NCBI RefSeq assembly: GCF_004916975.1
Contig: NZ_STGQ01000002.1
Span: 882,079-946,078, forward strand
Direction: 5' to 3'
DNA from: Paenibacillus dokdonensis
Lineage (GTDB): Bacteria; Bacillota; Bacilli; Paenibacillales; Paenibacillaceae
Length of the DNA: 64,000 nt
Below, one piece after another: positions 42,379-51,108 of the stretch (positions are counted from its first letter, which is position 1; every line of letters begins with the position of its first letter). The notes beneath the pieces are model-generated. The model saw only the letters and a list, made by a program, of their open reading frames with translations, was not told the DNA's origin and did not search any database. A program made the translations under genes and the position numbers.

Positions 42379-43272
42379 ATGAAAGTCGGATTAGTTGGAT
42401 TAGGAAAAATGGGTTTGAATCTGGGACAAAATCTTTTGGATCATAACTATAATGTTGTTGCTTTTGATTTGAATACCGCTGCGGTTGCAGACATGAAAGG
42501 CAAAGGTGCCGAAGGTGCTGCAAGCTTGAAAGAGCTCGTTGCCGCTTTGGAATCCCCAAGAATCGTTTGGATCATGGTCCCGCATTCGGTTGTTGATTCT
42601 GTTATCGACGAAGTGTCGCCGCTTCTCGAGCAAGGCGATATTGTAATTGAAGCAGGAAACTCACATTATAAAGAATCCATTGCCAGATATAACAAGCTCA
42701 AGGAAATCGGCGTGAGCTTCCTCGATGTGGGTACTTCCGGCGGTATGGAAGGCGCACGTAATGGTGCATGCTATATGATCGGTGGAGATCAAGAAGCCTG
42801 GAATATTGTGGAGCCGATTTTTAAAGATACATCGGTTGAAAATGGTTACCTCTACGCAGGTAAAGCCGGCAGCGGACATTTCCTGAAAATGGTCCATAAC
42901 GGCGTGGAGTACGGCATGATGGCTGCCATCGGCGAGGGCTTCGAGCTGCTTGAAAAAAGTGACTTTGATTATGATTATGAGAAAGTCGCTCGCGTATGGA
43001 ATAACGGTTCCGTTATCCGTTCGTGGCTCATGGAGCTGACCGAGCAGGCCTTCTCCAAGGATGCGAAGCTGGATGACATCAAGGGTATCATGCAGTCTTC
43101 CGGTGAGGGCAAATGGACCGTGGAGACCGCGCTCGATCTGCAGACCGCTACTCCGGTTATTGCATTGTCTCTGCTGATGCGTTATCGTTCTCTTGAAAAC
43201 GATACGTTCACTGGTAAAGTGGTTGCGGCGCTCCGCAACGAGTTTGGCGGTCATGCTGTAATTAAGAACTAA
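42379..43272 (+). CDS. gnd: 6-phosphogluconate dehydrogenase, short (YqeC/GndA-like) type
   Basis: 297 residues. N-terminal Rossmann motif GLVGLGKMGLNLGQNL, catalytic DVGTSGGMEGARNG and KMVHNGVEYGMMAAIGEG. At ~300 residues it is the short form found in many Gram-positives, often NAD-dependent, rather than the 470-residue GntZ/Gnd. It oxidatively decarboxylates 6-phosphogluconate to ribulose 5-phosphate. GGAGG is 8 nt upstream. Second gene of the pentose phosphate operon, 69 bp after zwf. Confidence 0.93.
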   Translation: MKVGLVGLGKMGLNLGQNLLDHNYNVVAFDLNTAAVADMKGKGAEGAASLKELVAALESPRIVWIMVPHSVVDSVIDEVSPLLEQGDIVIEAGNSHYKESIARYNKLKEIGVSFLDVGTSGGMEGARNGACYMIGGDQEAWNIVEPIFKDTSVENGYLYAGKAGSGHFLKMVHNGVEYGMMAAIGEGFELLEKSDFDYDYEKVARVWNNGSVIRSWLMELTEQAFSKDAKLDDIKGIMQSSGEGKWTVETALDLQTATPVIALSLLMRYRSLENDTFTGKVVAALRNEFGGHAVIKN

Positions 43273-43304
43273 TCACAAAATACAAAATATGGAGGTAGAG
43301 AATC

Positions 43305-43970
43305 ATGAAATTTTTTATCGATACTGCGAATCTTGATGATATTAAAAAGGCATACAAAGTCGGTGTACTTTCCGGTGTAACAACCAACCCTTCACTGGTT
43401 GCCAAAGAAGGCGTGAAATTTGAAGACCGTATTGCTGAAATTTTGCAAGCCGTTCCTGAGGTTGAATCGGTATCTGCTGAAGTAACCCCGGATGCTGAAA
43501 CAGCAGAAGAGATGATCGCACAAGCGAATGAGCTGATCAAGATCAACGGCGGAGACAAAAATATCACGATCAAGCTTCCAATGACGTTAGATGGTCTTGA
43601 AGCATGCCGCTACCTGACTAAAAAAGGCGTTAAAACAAACGTTACTTTGATCTTTACGGTGAACCAAGCCTTGCTGGCTGCACGTGCAGGAGCAACTTAT
43701 GTTTCCCCATTCCTGGGCCGCTTGGATGATATTTCGGAAGACGGCGTATTGTTGGTAGCTAAAATTGCCGAGCTGTTCCGTATTCATAACCTGGATTCGC
43801 AAATCATTGCTGCATCCGTTCGCCATCCGGATCATGTTACCCGCGTAGCTATGGCAGGTGCGCATATTGCGACTGTACCATTCAGTGTTATCGCACAGCT
43901 TGCAAAACATCCTTTGACGGATCAAGGTATGGACAAATTCGCAGCTGACTGGAAAAACGCTACAAAATAA
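43305..43970 (+). CDS. tal: Transaldolase (short, FSA/TalC-type)
   Basis: 221 residues. MKFFIDTANLDDIKKA, SGVTTNPSLVAKEG, the Schiff-base lysine in NITIKLPMTLDGL, TNVTLIFTVNQALLAA and YVSPFLGRLDD are family hallmarks. The short subfamily includes transaldolases and fructose-6-phosphate aldolases; the operon context favours transaldolase. It completes the carbon rearrangement arm of the pathway. GGAGG 8 nt upstream. Last gene before the terminator. Confidence 0.95.
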   Translation: MKFFIDTANLDDIKKAYKVGVLSGVTTNPSLVAKEGVKFEDRIAEILQAVPEVESVSAEVTPDAETAEEMIAQANELIKINGGDKNITIKLPMTLDGLEACRYLTKKGVKTNVTLIFTVNQALLAARAGATYVSPFLGRLDDISEDGVLLVAKIAELFRIHNLDSQIIAASVRHPDHVTRVAMAGAHIATVPFSVIAQLAKHPLTDQGMDKFAADWKNATK

Positions 43971-43998
43971 GATACCCTTAAATATCTTCTTTAATAAT

Positions 43999-44044
43999 AA
44001 AGCCCGTAAGAAGAGTGCTTGTTACTCTCCTTGCGGGCTTTTGA
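43999..44044 (+). terminator. Intrinsic terminator after tal
   Basis: AAAGCCCG (43999) pairs with CGGGCTTTT (44034), with an inner AGAGT/ACTCT helix. Confidence 0.88.
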
Positions 44045-44099
44045 GCGTTGAATGTGCCAAAAACTAAAGATCCGATATATGGCATCTAAAAAATGATCA

Positions 44100-44148
44100 T
44101 ACGAAGCAAAGATAGGGGTCATTATAATCTATTTTGAAAGCGCTACCA
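44100..44148 (+). promoter_or_regulatory. Promoter with cre box (module 1 of 2)
   Basis: TACGAA (44100), 17 bp, TATAAT (44123), 6 bp, then TGAAAGCGCTACCA (44135-44148), a full match to the CcpA cre consensus TGWAANCGNTNWCA. A cre just downstream of -10 means glucose repression. The module is identical in layout to the one at 47301. Confidence 0.85.
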
Positions 44149-44167
44149 AAAGGAGGGCGGTGATCAC

Positions 44168-45181
44168 TTGAAGGGAAAAGTTGCTGGATCGGCCATTTTT
44201 ATCGCTGTATGTGTAGCCTTGGTGCTATCCGTCATGTTCATCCGGAATGATGATGCCGCGAATCCTCGTACGGGCATTGTGGCCTATATTAATACGGAAC
44301 CCGTAGACAAGGAAGAGTTCTTACTGTTGGCCAAGCAGACGCGTGGCTATCGGGAGGAGAAGGGCGGGAAGTTGTCCGAGTCATTGAAGGAGCAGGTGAT
44401 TGAATCGCTCATCCAAGTGAAGACCGCCGAGCAGGAGGCCATCCGGCAGGGAATATCGGAAAAAGGCGCATATGCTTCGCTTTCCGCGGAGCTGGAGCAG
44501 GAAAACAAGCGCAGAGACGAAGCTGTGCGGAGTAAGCAGATCATTTACGGGCCGCGGCAGTTTACCTTGCAGTCATATTATGATTACAAGCATGCAAGGA
44601 CGTTGAATCAGCTGAAGATGGTTTGGAAGAAGAAGCAGCCGAACGTCGAAGACAAAGCTCTTCGTGCCTATTATGAGGAGAACCGTAATCAGCTTGCCAA
44701 AAAACACGATATCATCCGGATCTATAAATTAACGGAGCTCTCTATGAACAAAAACGGGGGTTCGGGGGAACGGGAGCGAAACGAGGCCAACGGGCGCATA
44801 GAGGCTCTGCTGGAGCAGATGCAGGGCGGAGGAATTCCGTTCATGAAGCTTTATGAGTCGCGAAAATACAAGCCCGGCTTGACTGGAGTCGAGGTCATCA
44901 AAGAGGATAATTATCGCGATATGGCCAAGTACCGGAGCGGATTCTATGAACTCGTTGCCCGCTTGCAGCCGGGAGAAAGCGGGATGGTGGAAGAGAACGG
45001 AATCAAGGCCATTCTCTACTGCGATGCAAGAACCGAAGGGGGATATCTATCCTTTGACGAAGTCCGGGAGGAGGTGATGCTGCGGTATGAGGATAAGCGC
45101 TTCGGGGATTATCTCGAAGGGCTTGCTTCCGGGGCGAAGATTGGGCTGACGGAATTGTATGGCACGCTTCAGACGGATTGA
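44168..45181 (+). CDS. PrsA/SurA-like exported protein with degenerate parvulin region
   Basis: 337 residues: TM or uncleaved signal segment (~6-26, no lipobox cysteine), a SurA_N-like helical chaperone region (~38-165; VAYINTEPVDKEEFLLLAKQ, EQVIESLIQVKTAEQEAI), and a C-terminal region whose end (LVARLQPGESGMVEENGIKAILYC) parallels the parvulin PPIase but lacks its usual catalytic residues. It is likely a folding factor for exported proteins. Start: TTG 44168 with GGAGGGCGGTGAT. First gene after a cre promoter and 30 bp before the secreted beta-helix protein, so that protein may be its client. Confidence 0.72.
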   Translation: MKGKVAGSAIFIAVCVALVLSVMFIRNDDAANPRTGIVAYINTEPVDKEEFLLLAKQTRGYREEKGGKLSESLKEQVIESLIQVKTAEQEAIRQGISEKGAYASLSAELEQENKRRDEAVRSKQIIYGPRQFTLQSYYDYKHARTLNQLKMVWKKKQPNVEDKALRAYYEENRNQLAKKHDIIRIYKLTELSMNKNGGSGERERNEANGRIEALLEQMQGGGIPFMKLYESRKYKPGLTGVEVIKEDNYRDMAKYRSGFYELVARLQPGESGMVEENGIKAILYCDARTEGGYLSFDEVREEVMLRYEDKRFGDYLEGLASGAKIGLTELYGTLQTD

Positions 45182-45211
45182 CGTGAATTCAAAAAGGATG
45201 GGGGAATTGAA

Positions 45212-47149
45212 TTGAAGACGATCATGCGCGGATTGATGTTGGCGGCCTTTTCCATGGTATGCGGGGCAGCATTCTTTGCCGTGTCAGCCTCGGCTGCAAT
45301 GTACTATATGGATTCCCAAGGCGGCAGCGACAACAACGCGGGAACCTCGCAAAACGCAGCGTGGAAAACGCTGAACAAGGTGAACGCAACGACGTTTCAG
45401 CCTGGCGACAGCATCGTATTCAAACGCGGAGGCTCTTGGACCGGAAAATTGTGGCCGAAAGGGAGCGGGACCGCACAGGCGCCGATTGTCGTGGATGCCT
45501 ACGGCGCCGGAAATCCGCCGCTTCTGAACGGTAACGGCGAGGAGGCCGCCGTTTATCTGTATAACCAGCAGTACTGGGAAATCAAAAACCTGGAGATTAC
45601 AAACGATAACGGAGCGAGTTCGCGCCGGATGGGCATTTATGTCGTAAACGAAGGCGCAGGTCTGCTGAATCACATTTATGTGATCGGCAATAACGTTCAC
45701 GATGTTTACGGCAACAACGTAAAAGACGGCAATGGCAGTGGAGGCATCAAGATCCGCACGAAAACGGGTAGCGTCAAATCGAATTATAACGATGTGCGGA
45801 TCGACGGAAATACGGTGGGGCCGCGCGTGGACCGGACAGGCATTGACGTCAATTCCGATTATTGGTGCCGGACCGACAGCGGCTGTACCGGGACGAATAA
45901 CTGGTATCCAAGCACGAACGTAGTCATTGAGAACAACTACGTAACCGATGTCGGCGGCGATGGTATCGTGCCGATGGCTACGCAGGGAGCTGTGCTGCAG
46001 TACAACACCGTGAACGGATTTAACATGCGGTCAGGAACGGCGAATGCAGGCATATGGGCCTGGAACGCGGATGACACCGTCATTCAGTACAACGAAGCGT
46101 TTAACGGTAACACGACCCAGGACGGGCAGGGCTTCGACATCGACTACGGCCAGTCGCGGACGATCGTCCAGTACAATTACAGTCATGACAATGACGGAGG
46201 ATTCATGCTGATCTGCCAGCCGGGAGGCGCCAAGAATGACGGCGGCATCGTGCGCTATAATATCAGCCAAAACGATTATGCGCGTACCTTTCATTTAGCC
46301 GGACCGACAACCAACACGCTGGTTTACAACAATACCATCTATCTGCCGACTGGAAGCACGACCTCGCCGATCGTGGCGGGCTCCTGGGACGGGTATACGA
46401 AGTCCGTTTCCTTCTACAACAACATTTGGCATCTTGATGGGGGAGGCATATGGGACGGCTTGTCCAACATTGCCAGCTTTACGTTCAAATACAATACGAT
46501 TTACGGCGTTCATACGGTGGGAGAACCTGCCGACGCGAACAAGTCGACGGCTAATCCGCTCCTTGCTGCGCCAGGAACAGGGGTGAACCGGAGCACGGTG
46601 GACGGGTACAAGCTGCTGCAGGGATCGCCGGCGCTGGGCTCGGGCATGGCGGTCAGCAGTAACGGCGGCAAGGATTACTGGGGCAATGCGGTCTCGCAGA
46701 CGGGTGCGCCGAACCGGGGCGCTTATAACGGGCCGGGAATACAGGGAACGCCTGCAAGCATCGTGAAGAACGGCGGCTTTGAAGCGGGTGTCTTATCGCC
46801 CTGGACGAACTGGAACACAGCCGGCGTCGTAAGCGGTAATGCAAGAAGCGGCAGCTATGCCCTGCGTTTGAACGGGGGACCGGGATCGGCTGAGCAGATT
46901 ATTACGCTGCAGCCGAGCACCACGTATACGCTGAAGGGCTATGCCAAGACAGATAACAGCAGCCAGCCTGTGCGCATTGGTGTAAAGAATTATGGAGGCA
47001 CAGAGCAATACGCCGTCATAACCAGTACTTCTTATTCGCTAGGAACGGTAACCTTCACAACGGGGTCAGCTAACACAGTTGCAACCATTTACATATACAA
47101 GCCTTCTGGCACAGGATATGCTTATGGGGACGATGTTACCGTGGAGTAA
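45212..47149 (+). CDS. Secreted right-handed beta-helix protein with C-terminal carbohydrate-binding module
   Basis: 645 residues: signal peptide (1-28, ending ASA), a long right-handed parallel beta-helix (~30-505, many N/G-rich turns such as VIENNYVTDVGGDGI, VQYNYSHDNDGGFML), and a CBM4/9-like jelly roll (~525-645; IVKNGGFEAGVLSPW, YTLKGYAKT). It begins YYMDSQGGSDNNAGTSQNAA, common in polysaccharide lyases and related glycosidases. Substrate not readable; family members act on pectin, alginate or glycosaminoglycans. Start: TTG 45212, 7 nt after ATGGGGG. It follows the PrsA-like gene in one cre-controlled operon and precedes the ABC transporter. Confidence 0.87.
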   Translation: MKTIMRGLMLAAFSMVCGAAFFAVSASAAMYYMDSQGGSDNNAGTSQNAAWKTLNKVNATTFQPGDSIVFKRGGSWTGKLWPKGSGTAQAPIVVDAYGAGNPPLLNGNGEEAAVYLYNQQYWEIKNLEITNDNGASSRRMGIYVVNEGAGLLNHIYVIGNNVHDVYGNNVKDGNGSGGIKIRTKTGSVKSNYNDVRIDGNTVGPRVDRTGIDVNSDYWCRTDSGCTGTNNWYPSTNVVIENNYVTDVGGDGIVPMATQGAVLQYNTVNGFNMRSGTANAGIWAWNADDTVIQYNEAFNGNTTQDGQGFDIDYGQSRTIVQYNYSHDNDGGFMLICQPGGAKNDGGIVRYNISQNDYARTFHLAGPTTNTLVYNNTIYLPTGSTTSPIVAGSWDGYTKSVSFYNNIWHLDGGGIWDGLSNIASFTFKYNTIYGVHTVGEPADANKSTANPLLAAPGTGVNRSTVDGYKLLQGSPALGSGMAVSSNGGKDYWGNAVSQTGAPNRGAYNGPGIQGTPASIVKNGGFEAGVLSPWTNWNTAGVVSGNARSGSYALRLNGGPGSAEQIITLQPSTTYTLKGYAKTDNSSQPVRIGVKNYGGTEQYAVITSTSYSLGTVTFTTGSANTVATIYIYKPSGTGYAYGDDVTVE

Positions 47150-47158
47150 CTAGCCTTC

Positions 47159-47219
47159 AAGGGTGGAGATCGGTCATACCTGAGAATTCAATCAGGCTAT
47201 ACCGTTCTTCCCCTTTTTT
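47159..47219 (+). terminator. Intrinsic terminator after beta-helix gene
   Basis: AAGGGTGGAG...CGGT with CCTGA-loop-TCAGG and ACCG...CCCCTTTTTT form a long imperfect stem with a T6 end. Confidence 0.75.
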
Positions 47220-47300
47220 ATTGGAAGCAGTCTTTTCCTTTTTAGAATCCCCATCCAGCACAATCTAAAAATCGGACATAGAACAACTAAAAAAACGCTA

Positions 47301-47349
47301 TACGAAGAATACATATTATTTTCTATAATTTATGTTGTAAGCGCTAACA
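47301..47349 (+). promoter_or_regulatory. Promoter with cre box (module 2 of 2)
   Basis: TACGAA (47301), 17 bp, TATAAT (47324), 6 bp, then the cre TGTAAGCGCTAACA (47336-47349). Drives the ABC transporter operon and is subject to CcpA repression. Confidence 0.88.
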
Positions 47350-47392
47350 AGAATGAGGAATAAGAGTAGTAGAAAGAGATAGGAGGGGCTCT

Positions 47393-48358
47393 ATGTTAGA
47401 GAGCAAACTGAACGGAGCGAAAGAGTCGCCGCCCGGCACCAAGCGCACCACAAATATTGTGGCCAAGCATGTGTGGGAGGCCAGGTATCTGTATATCCTG
47501 CTTTTACCGCTGGTGGCTTATTATGTCGTCTTTCATTATTACCCGATGTATGGGATTATCATTGCTTTTAAGGAATACAGCTTCTCCAAAGGTATTCTGG
47601 GCAGTCCCTGGGTTGGTCTCAAGCAATTTGAGTCGATGTTCAGTCTTCCCCAGTTTATCGACGTGCTCAAGAATACCCTTATTCTCGCCGCAGGACGGAT
47701 CGTTATTGAGTTTCCCATTCCAATTATTTTTGCTCTACTGCTCAATGAAGTCCGCCGAACGCTCACCAAACGATTTTATCAGACGGTATTTACCTTTCCG
47801 CATTTTCTGTCTTGGGTCATCGTTTCGGGTATTCTGATCAACTTTCTGAGCGACTCCGGCGTACTTAATCAGCTGCTGCAATATGTCGGACTGCCAAAAA
47901 TCAATTTGCTGATGGAGCCCTCAAGCTTCCGCGGCCTCTTGTTCGGCACAAGTATCTGGAAAGAGATGGGCTGGGGAACGATCATCTACCTGGCTGCCAT
48001 TGCGGGCATCGATCCCGCGCTGTATGAAGCGGCAAGCATCGACGGGGCTAACCGGTTCCAGCGGATGCTGAGAATTACCTGGCCCTCGATTCGCAGCACG
48101 GCAGCGGTGCTTTTCATTTTGCAGGTCGGCAACATTATGAACGGGGCGGGCTTCGACCAGATCTTCAATATGTATCACCCCGGAGTATACGAAGTGTCGG
48201 ATATTCTCGATACCTTCATCTACCGTTCAACCTTCTATGAAGGCGGCAGCTTCAGCTTCTCGACGGCGGTCGGCGTCTTCAAATCCATTATTAACTGCAT
48301 TCTGCTGATTATCGCCAATCTGGCGGTCAAGCGCATGGGCCAAGGAGGATTGATGTAA
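47393..48358 (+). CDS. Carbohydrate ABC transporter permease (LplB-like)
   Basis: 321 residues, six transmembrane helices; YLYILLLPLVAYYVVFHYYP and GIIIAFKEYSFSKGI match LplB, and the EAA loop is PALYEAASIDGANRFQRMLR. First gene of the transporter operon, behind the second cre promoter. It forms the channel with the next permease. Ribosome binding site AGGAGGGG 6 nt upstream. Confidence 0.92.
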   Translation: MLESKLNGAKESPPGTKRTTNIVAKHVWEARYLYILLLPLVAYYVVFHYYPMYGIIIAFKEYSFSKGILGSPWVGLKQFESMFSLPQFIDVLKNTLILAAGRIVIEFPIPIIFALLLNEVRRTLTKRFYQTVFTFPHFLSWVIVSGILINFLSDSGVLNQLLQYVGLPKINLLMEPSSFRGLLFGTSIWKEMGWGTIIYLAAIAGIDPALYEAASIDGANRFQRMLRITWPSIRSTAAVLFILQVGNIMNGAGFDQIFNMYHPGVYEVSDILDTFIYRSTFYEGGSFSFSTAVGVFKSIINCILLIIANLAVKRMGQGGLM

Positions 48359-49234
48359 ATGGTTGAAAAAAGAGGCTGGCCGAACGTCGTCATCCATCTG
48401 ATACTTATCTTTGTGGCTGTGCTGATTCTGGTGCCCATGTATAACGTAGTGCTGATTTCTTTTGCAGACCCCGGCGCAATTGCCAAGCAGGCGATCTACC
48501 TGATTCCGACATCGTTTGACTTGAGCTCGTACAAGTACATCTTTTCCGGCGATACCGTGTTCAGGGCGCTTGGGGTATCAGCCATTGTCACCATTGTCGG
48601 CACGCTGATTAATATTGCTCTTACCACTATCGGTGCGTATGCTCTGTCCAAAAAGCATCTTCCTGGTAAAAATGCCTTCCTTGTTGGGATTCTAATCACG
48701 ATGCTGTTCAACGGCGGGCTGATTCCCATCTATCTGACGGTCAAGCAACTCGGGTTGATCAACAGCGTCATGTCCATGATTTTGCCGCTTGCCATCAACA
48801 CCTTTTATCTGATTATCATGCTGACGTATTTCCGCACGGTGCCCGAGGCGCTGGAGGAATCGGCGAAGATCGACGGTGCGAACGACATCCAGGTGCTGCT
48901 GCGGATCGTGCTCCCGATCTCCATGCCGACGATTGCCGCCATCACCCTGTTCTATGCGGTGGACCGCTGGAATGAATGGTGGAGCGCGCTCCTGTATATA
49001 TCCGAGACGAACAAGTTTCCGATGCAGCTGTATTTGCGGGAGATGCTGGTGGACGTCAACAAAATGATGAATAACGCCTATGCCGCTTCCATGGCTTCCG
49101 AGATGCGCAATACGTATCCGGAGGGCCTTAAAATGGCGACGGTCGTCGTCACCATGCTGCCGGTCATGTGCATTTATCCTTTTCTGCAGCGCTTTTTCTC
49201 GGCCGGCGTGATGATCGGATCACTGAAGGAGTAA
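48359..49234 (+). CDS. Carbohydrate ABC transporter permease (YtcP-like)
   Basis: 291 residues, six transmembrane helices; EAA loop PEALEESAKIDGANDIQVLL and end FLQRFFSAGVMIGSLKE are typical. Begins at the base after the previous stop; GGAGGATTGATGTAA provides the ribosome binding site within the upstream gene. Partner of the LplB-like protein. Confidence 0.92.
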   Translation: MVEKRGWPNVVIHLILIFVAVLILVPMYNVVLISFADPGAIAKQAIYLIPTSFDLSSYKYIFSGDTVFRALGVSAIVTIVGTLINIALTTIGAYALSKKHLPGKNAFLVGILITMLFNGGLIPIYLTVKQLGLINSVMSMILPLAINTFYLIIMLTYFRTVPEALEESAKIDGANDIQVLLRIVLPISMPTIAAITLFYAVDRWNEWWSALLYISETNKFPMQLYLREMLVDVNKMMNNAYAASMASEMRNTYPEGLKMATVVVTMLPVMCIYPFLQRFFSAGVMIGSLKE

Positions 49235-49296
49235 TTGGGGCCAAAAGCTCTAATCAACTTATAAAAAGATTGCAAATTAAAGGGAGGTTCTGCTTC

Positions 49297-50955
49297 ATGA
49301 TGTCAAAAAAGTTCAGAAGACTTGCGACAGGAGCCGTTTCGCTGCTCATGGTGTTTACGGTAGCGGCTTGCGGCGGCAGTAAGACGGAACAGGCGGCAGA
49401 TCCGGGCAAGATCGAGCCGGCAAACGCTGGGGAAACAAAGACGGAAGCTCCTACAGAGAGCAATAAAAAGTTGGAAATCAGTATCGGCATGTGGGATGCC
49501 GATAAGGCTTTTGTCAATCGCGATAGTGATGAAATGCTGAAAAAATTCGAATCGGATTTCAATGTATCGTTCAAGCCCAAAAACGTAAGCTGGTCCGATT
49601 ATCAGGAAAAATTCAGACTCTGGGCGGCTGCGGATGAATTACCTGACATTATGGCGAACGACATGTTTAATACAGCGACCTATAATCAATGGATTGATCA
49701 AGGCATCATCCGGCCATTACCGGATGACCTCAGCAAATATCCGAATGTGAAAAAGGTGATGGATCAAGCCGATATACAGCCTCTGAAGGTGGACGGCAAG
49801 TTTTATATGATTCCGAGGCTAACCTTTGACTCAACTGAAGACTGGGTCATGGAACGCGGGCTAATCGTCCGCAAAGACTGGATGGAGAAGCTGAACATTC
49901 CGGTGCCGAAAACCTACGATGAATACAAAAACATGCTGGTCAAATTTGTAGGCGAGGATCCAGACGGCAATGGCAAGAAGGATACGATCGGGGTGACGCT
50001 CCGTCTTCCTGGATTCCTGGATACACCGCTTCTGGGCACTATTCCGCAGTACAGCAATGAGGGCTGGTTGTATGAGGGTGGAAAGTGGATACCATCAGTT
50101 GCTTCTACGAAAATGGTCGACGGCTTGATACAACTTCGCGATATGTACACCAGTGGAGCCCTCGATCCGGATTTCCCAATTCTGAAAAACGATGATGGCA
50201 TGGAGAAATTCGCCCAAAATAAAGCCGGAGCTATCTTTAATCAAATTTCCATCGATAAGCTTGCAGGATTAAAGACAATGTGGTCGAAATATCAACATGA
50301 TAAACCGTTCGAGGACGCTGTTATCATACTGCCGATTTGGCCGGACCAGGAAGGAAATACATATCGATTCGTACAAACTTCCTTCTGGTCGGAAAGCTAT
50401 TTCAGCGCCAAGGTAGATGACGAAAAGATGGATCGCATTCTAAGGCTGTATGACTTCCTGCTGTCACCGGAAGGGGATACGCTGGTTCGCTACGGATTTG
50501 AAGGTAAAGATTACAAATTGGATGGTGATAAGGTCATTGCTACACGTCCTGCAGATGCTAAAACGGGGGCTATGAAGGATTTGAAGGATATTTATCCCTT
50601 CCAACAGTTGATTGCGATGACCGCCAGATGGCGTGAAGGGACTTACTTGGATGATGGGGTGAAACGAACCATGTACGGGGATAAGCTGGTTGACATAACG
50701 GATGAATACTACAATAAGCAAATGGCTGAAGCCAAACCAATCCCGACGGCCTTCGATATCAAGCTGATGTCGACGCCGGCAAAGGATAAGGTCATGGGCA
50801 TCAAATTTATCGATGACATTACGAAGGTCGTGATCGGTAAAGAAGACCCGGCCAAAATGTGGGGAACGGTCCTGAAGGGTTATGAAGCGAAGGGATTAAA
50901 CGAGGCCATAAAAGAAGTGAATGACAAAGCGGCGGAAATGGGCATCAAGCCATAA
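49297..50955 (+). CDS. Solute-binding lipoprotein of carbohydrate ABC transporter
   Basis: 552 residues; signal peptide with lipobox TVAAC (Cys ~24), family-1 solute-binding fold in the large LipO-like class (FVGEDPDGNGKKDTIGV loop, WMEKLNIPVPKTYDEYKNM). Start: ATG 49297 with GGGAGG 9 nt upstream; the frame is open much further 5' but that part overlaps the permease gene. Its genes for sensor and regulator follow directly. The ATPase is encoded elsewhere. Confidence 0.9.
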   Translation: MMSKKFRRLATGAVSLLMVFTVAACGGSKTEQAADPGKIEPANAGETKTEAPTESNKKLEISIGMWDADKAFVNRDSDEMLKKFESDFNVSFKPKNVSWSDYQEKFRLWAAADELPDIMANDMFNTATYNQWIDQGIIRPLPDDLSKYPNVKKVMDQADIQPLKVDGKFYMIPRLTFDSTEDWVMERGLIVRKDWMEKLNIPVPKTYDEYKNMLVKFVGEDPDGNGKKDTIGVTLRLPGFLDTPLLGTIPQYSNEGWLYEGGKWIPSVASTKMVDGLIQLRDMYTSGALDPDFPILKNDDGMEKFAQNKAGAIFNQISIDKLAGLKTMWSKYQHDKPFEDAVIILPIWPDQEGNTYRFVQTSFWSESYFSAKVDDEKMDRILRLYDFLLSPEGDTLVRYGFEGKDYKLDGDKVIATRPADAKTGAMKDLKDIYPFQQLIAMTARWREGTYLDDGVKRTMYGDKLVDITDEYYNKQMAEAKPIPTAFDIKLMSTPAKDKVMGIKFIDDITKVVIGKEDPAKMWGTVLKGYEAKGLNEAIKEVNDKAAEMGIKP

Positions 50956-50975
50956 TCCGTACTGCTCCGTGAGTC

Positions 50976-51008
50976 ACTTCCTCTGCAGGCTATGCCTGCA
51001 GAGGAAGT
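50976..51008 (+). terminator. Hairpin between binding protein and sensor kinase genes
   Basis: ACTTCCTCTGCAGGC and GCCTGCAGAGGAAGT form a perfect 15-bp stem with a TAT loop, followed by TTATTG. It probably attenuates read-through so that the regulators are made in lower amount. Confidence 0.75.
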
Positions 51009-51108
51009 TTATTGCATATTCAGGGGCAAATGTATGCGATAATGGGGAGGAATACCAGGAACTTAAACTTGTCCTGGAACATCACAGACACGGAGGGAGA
51101 CCCGCCTC

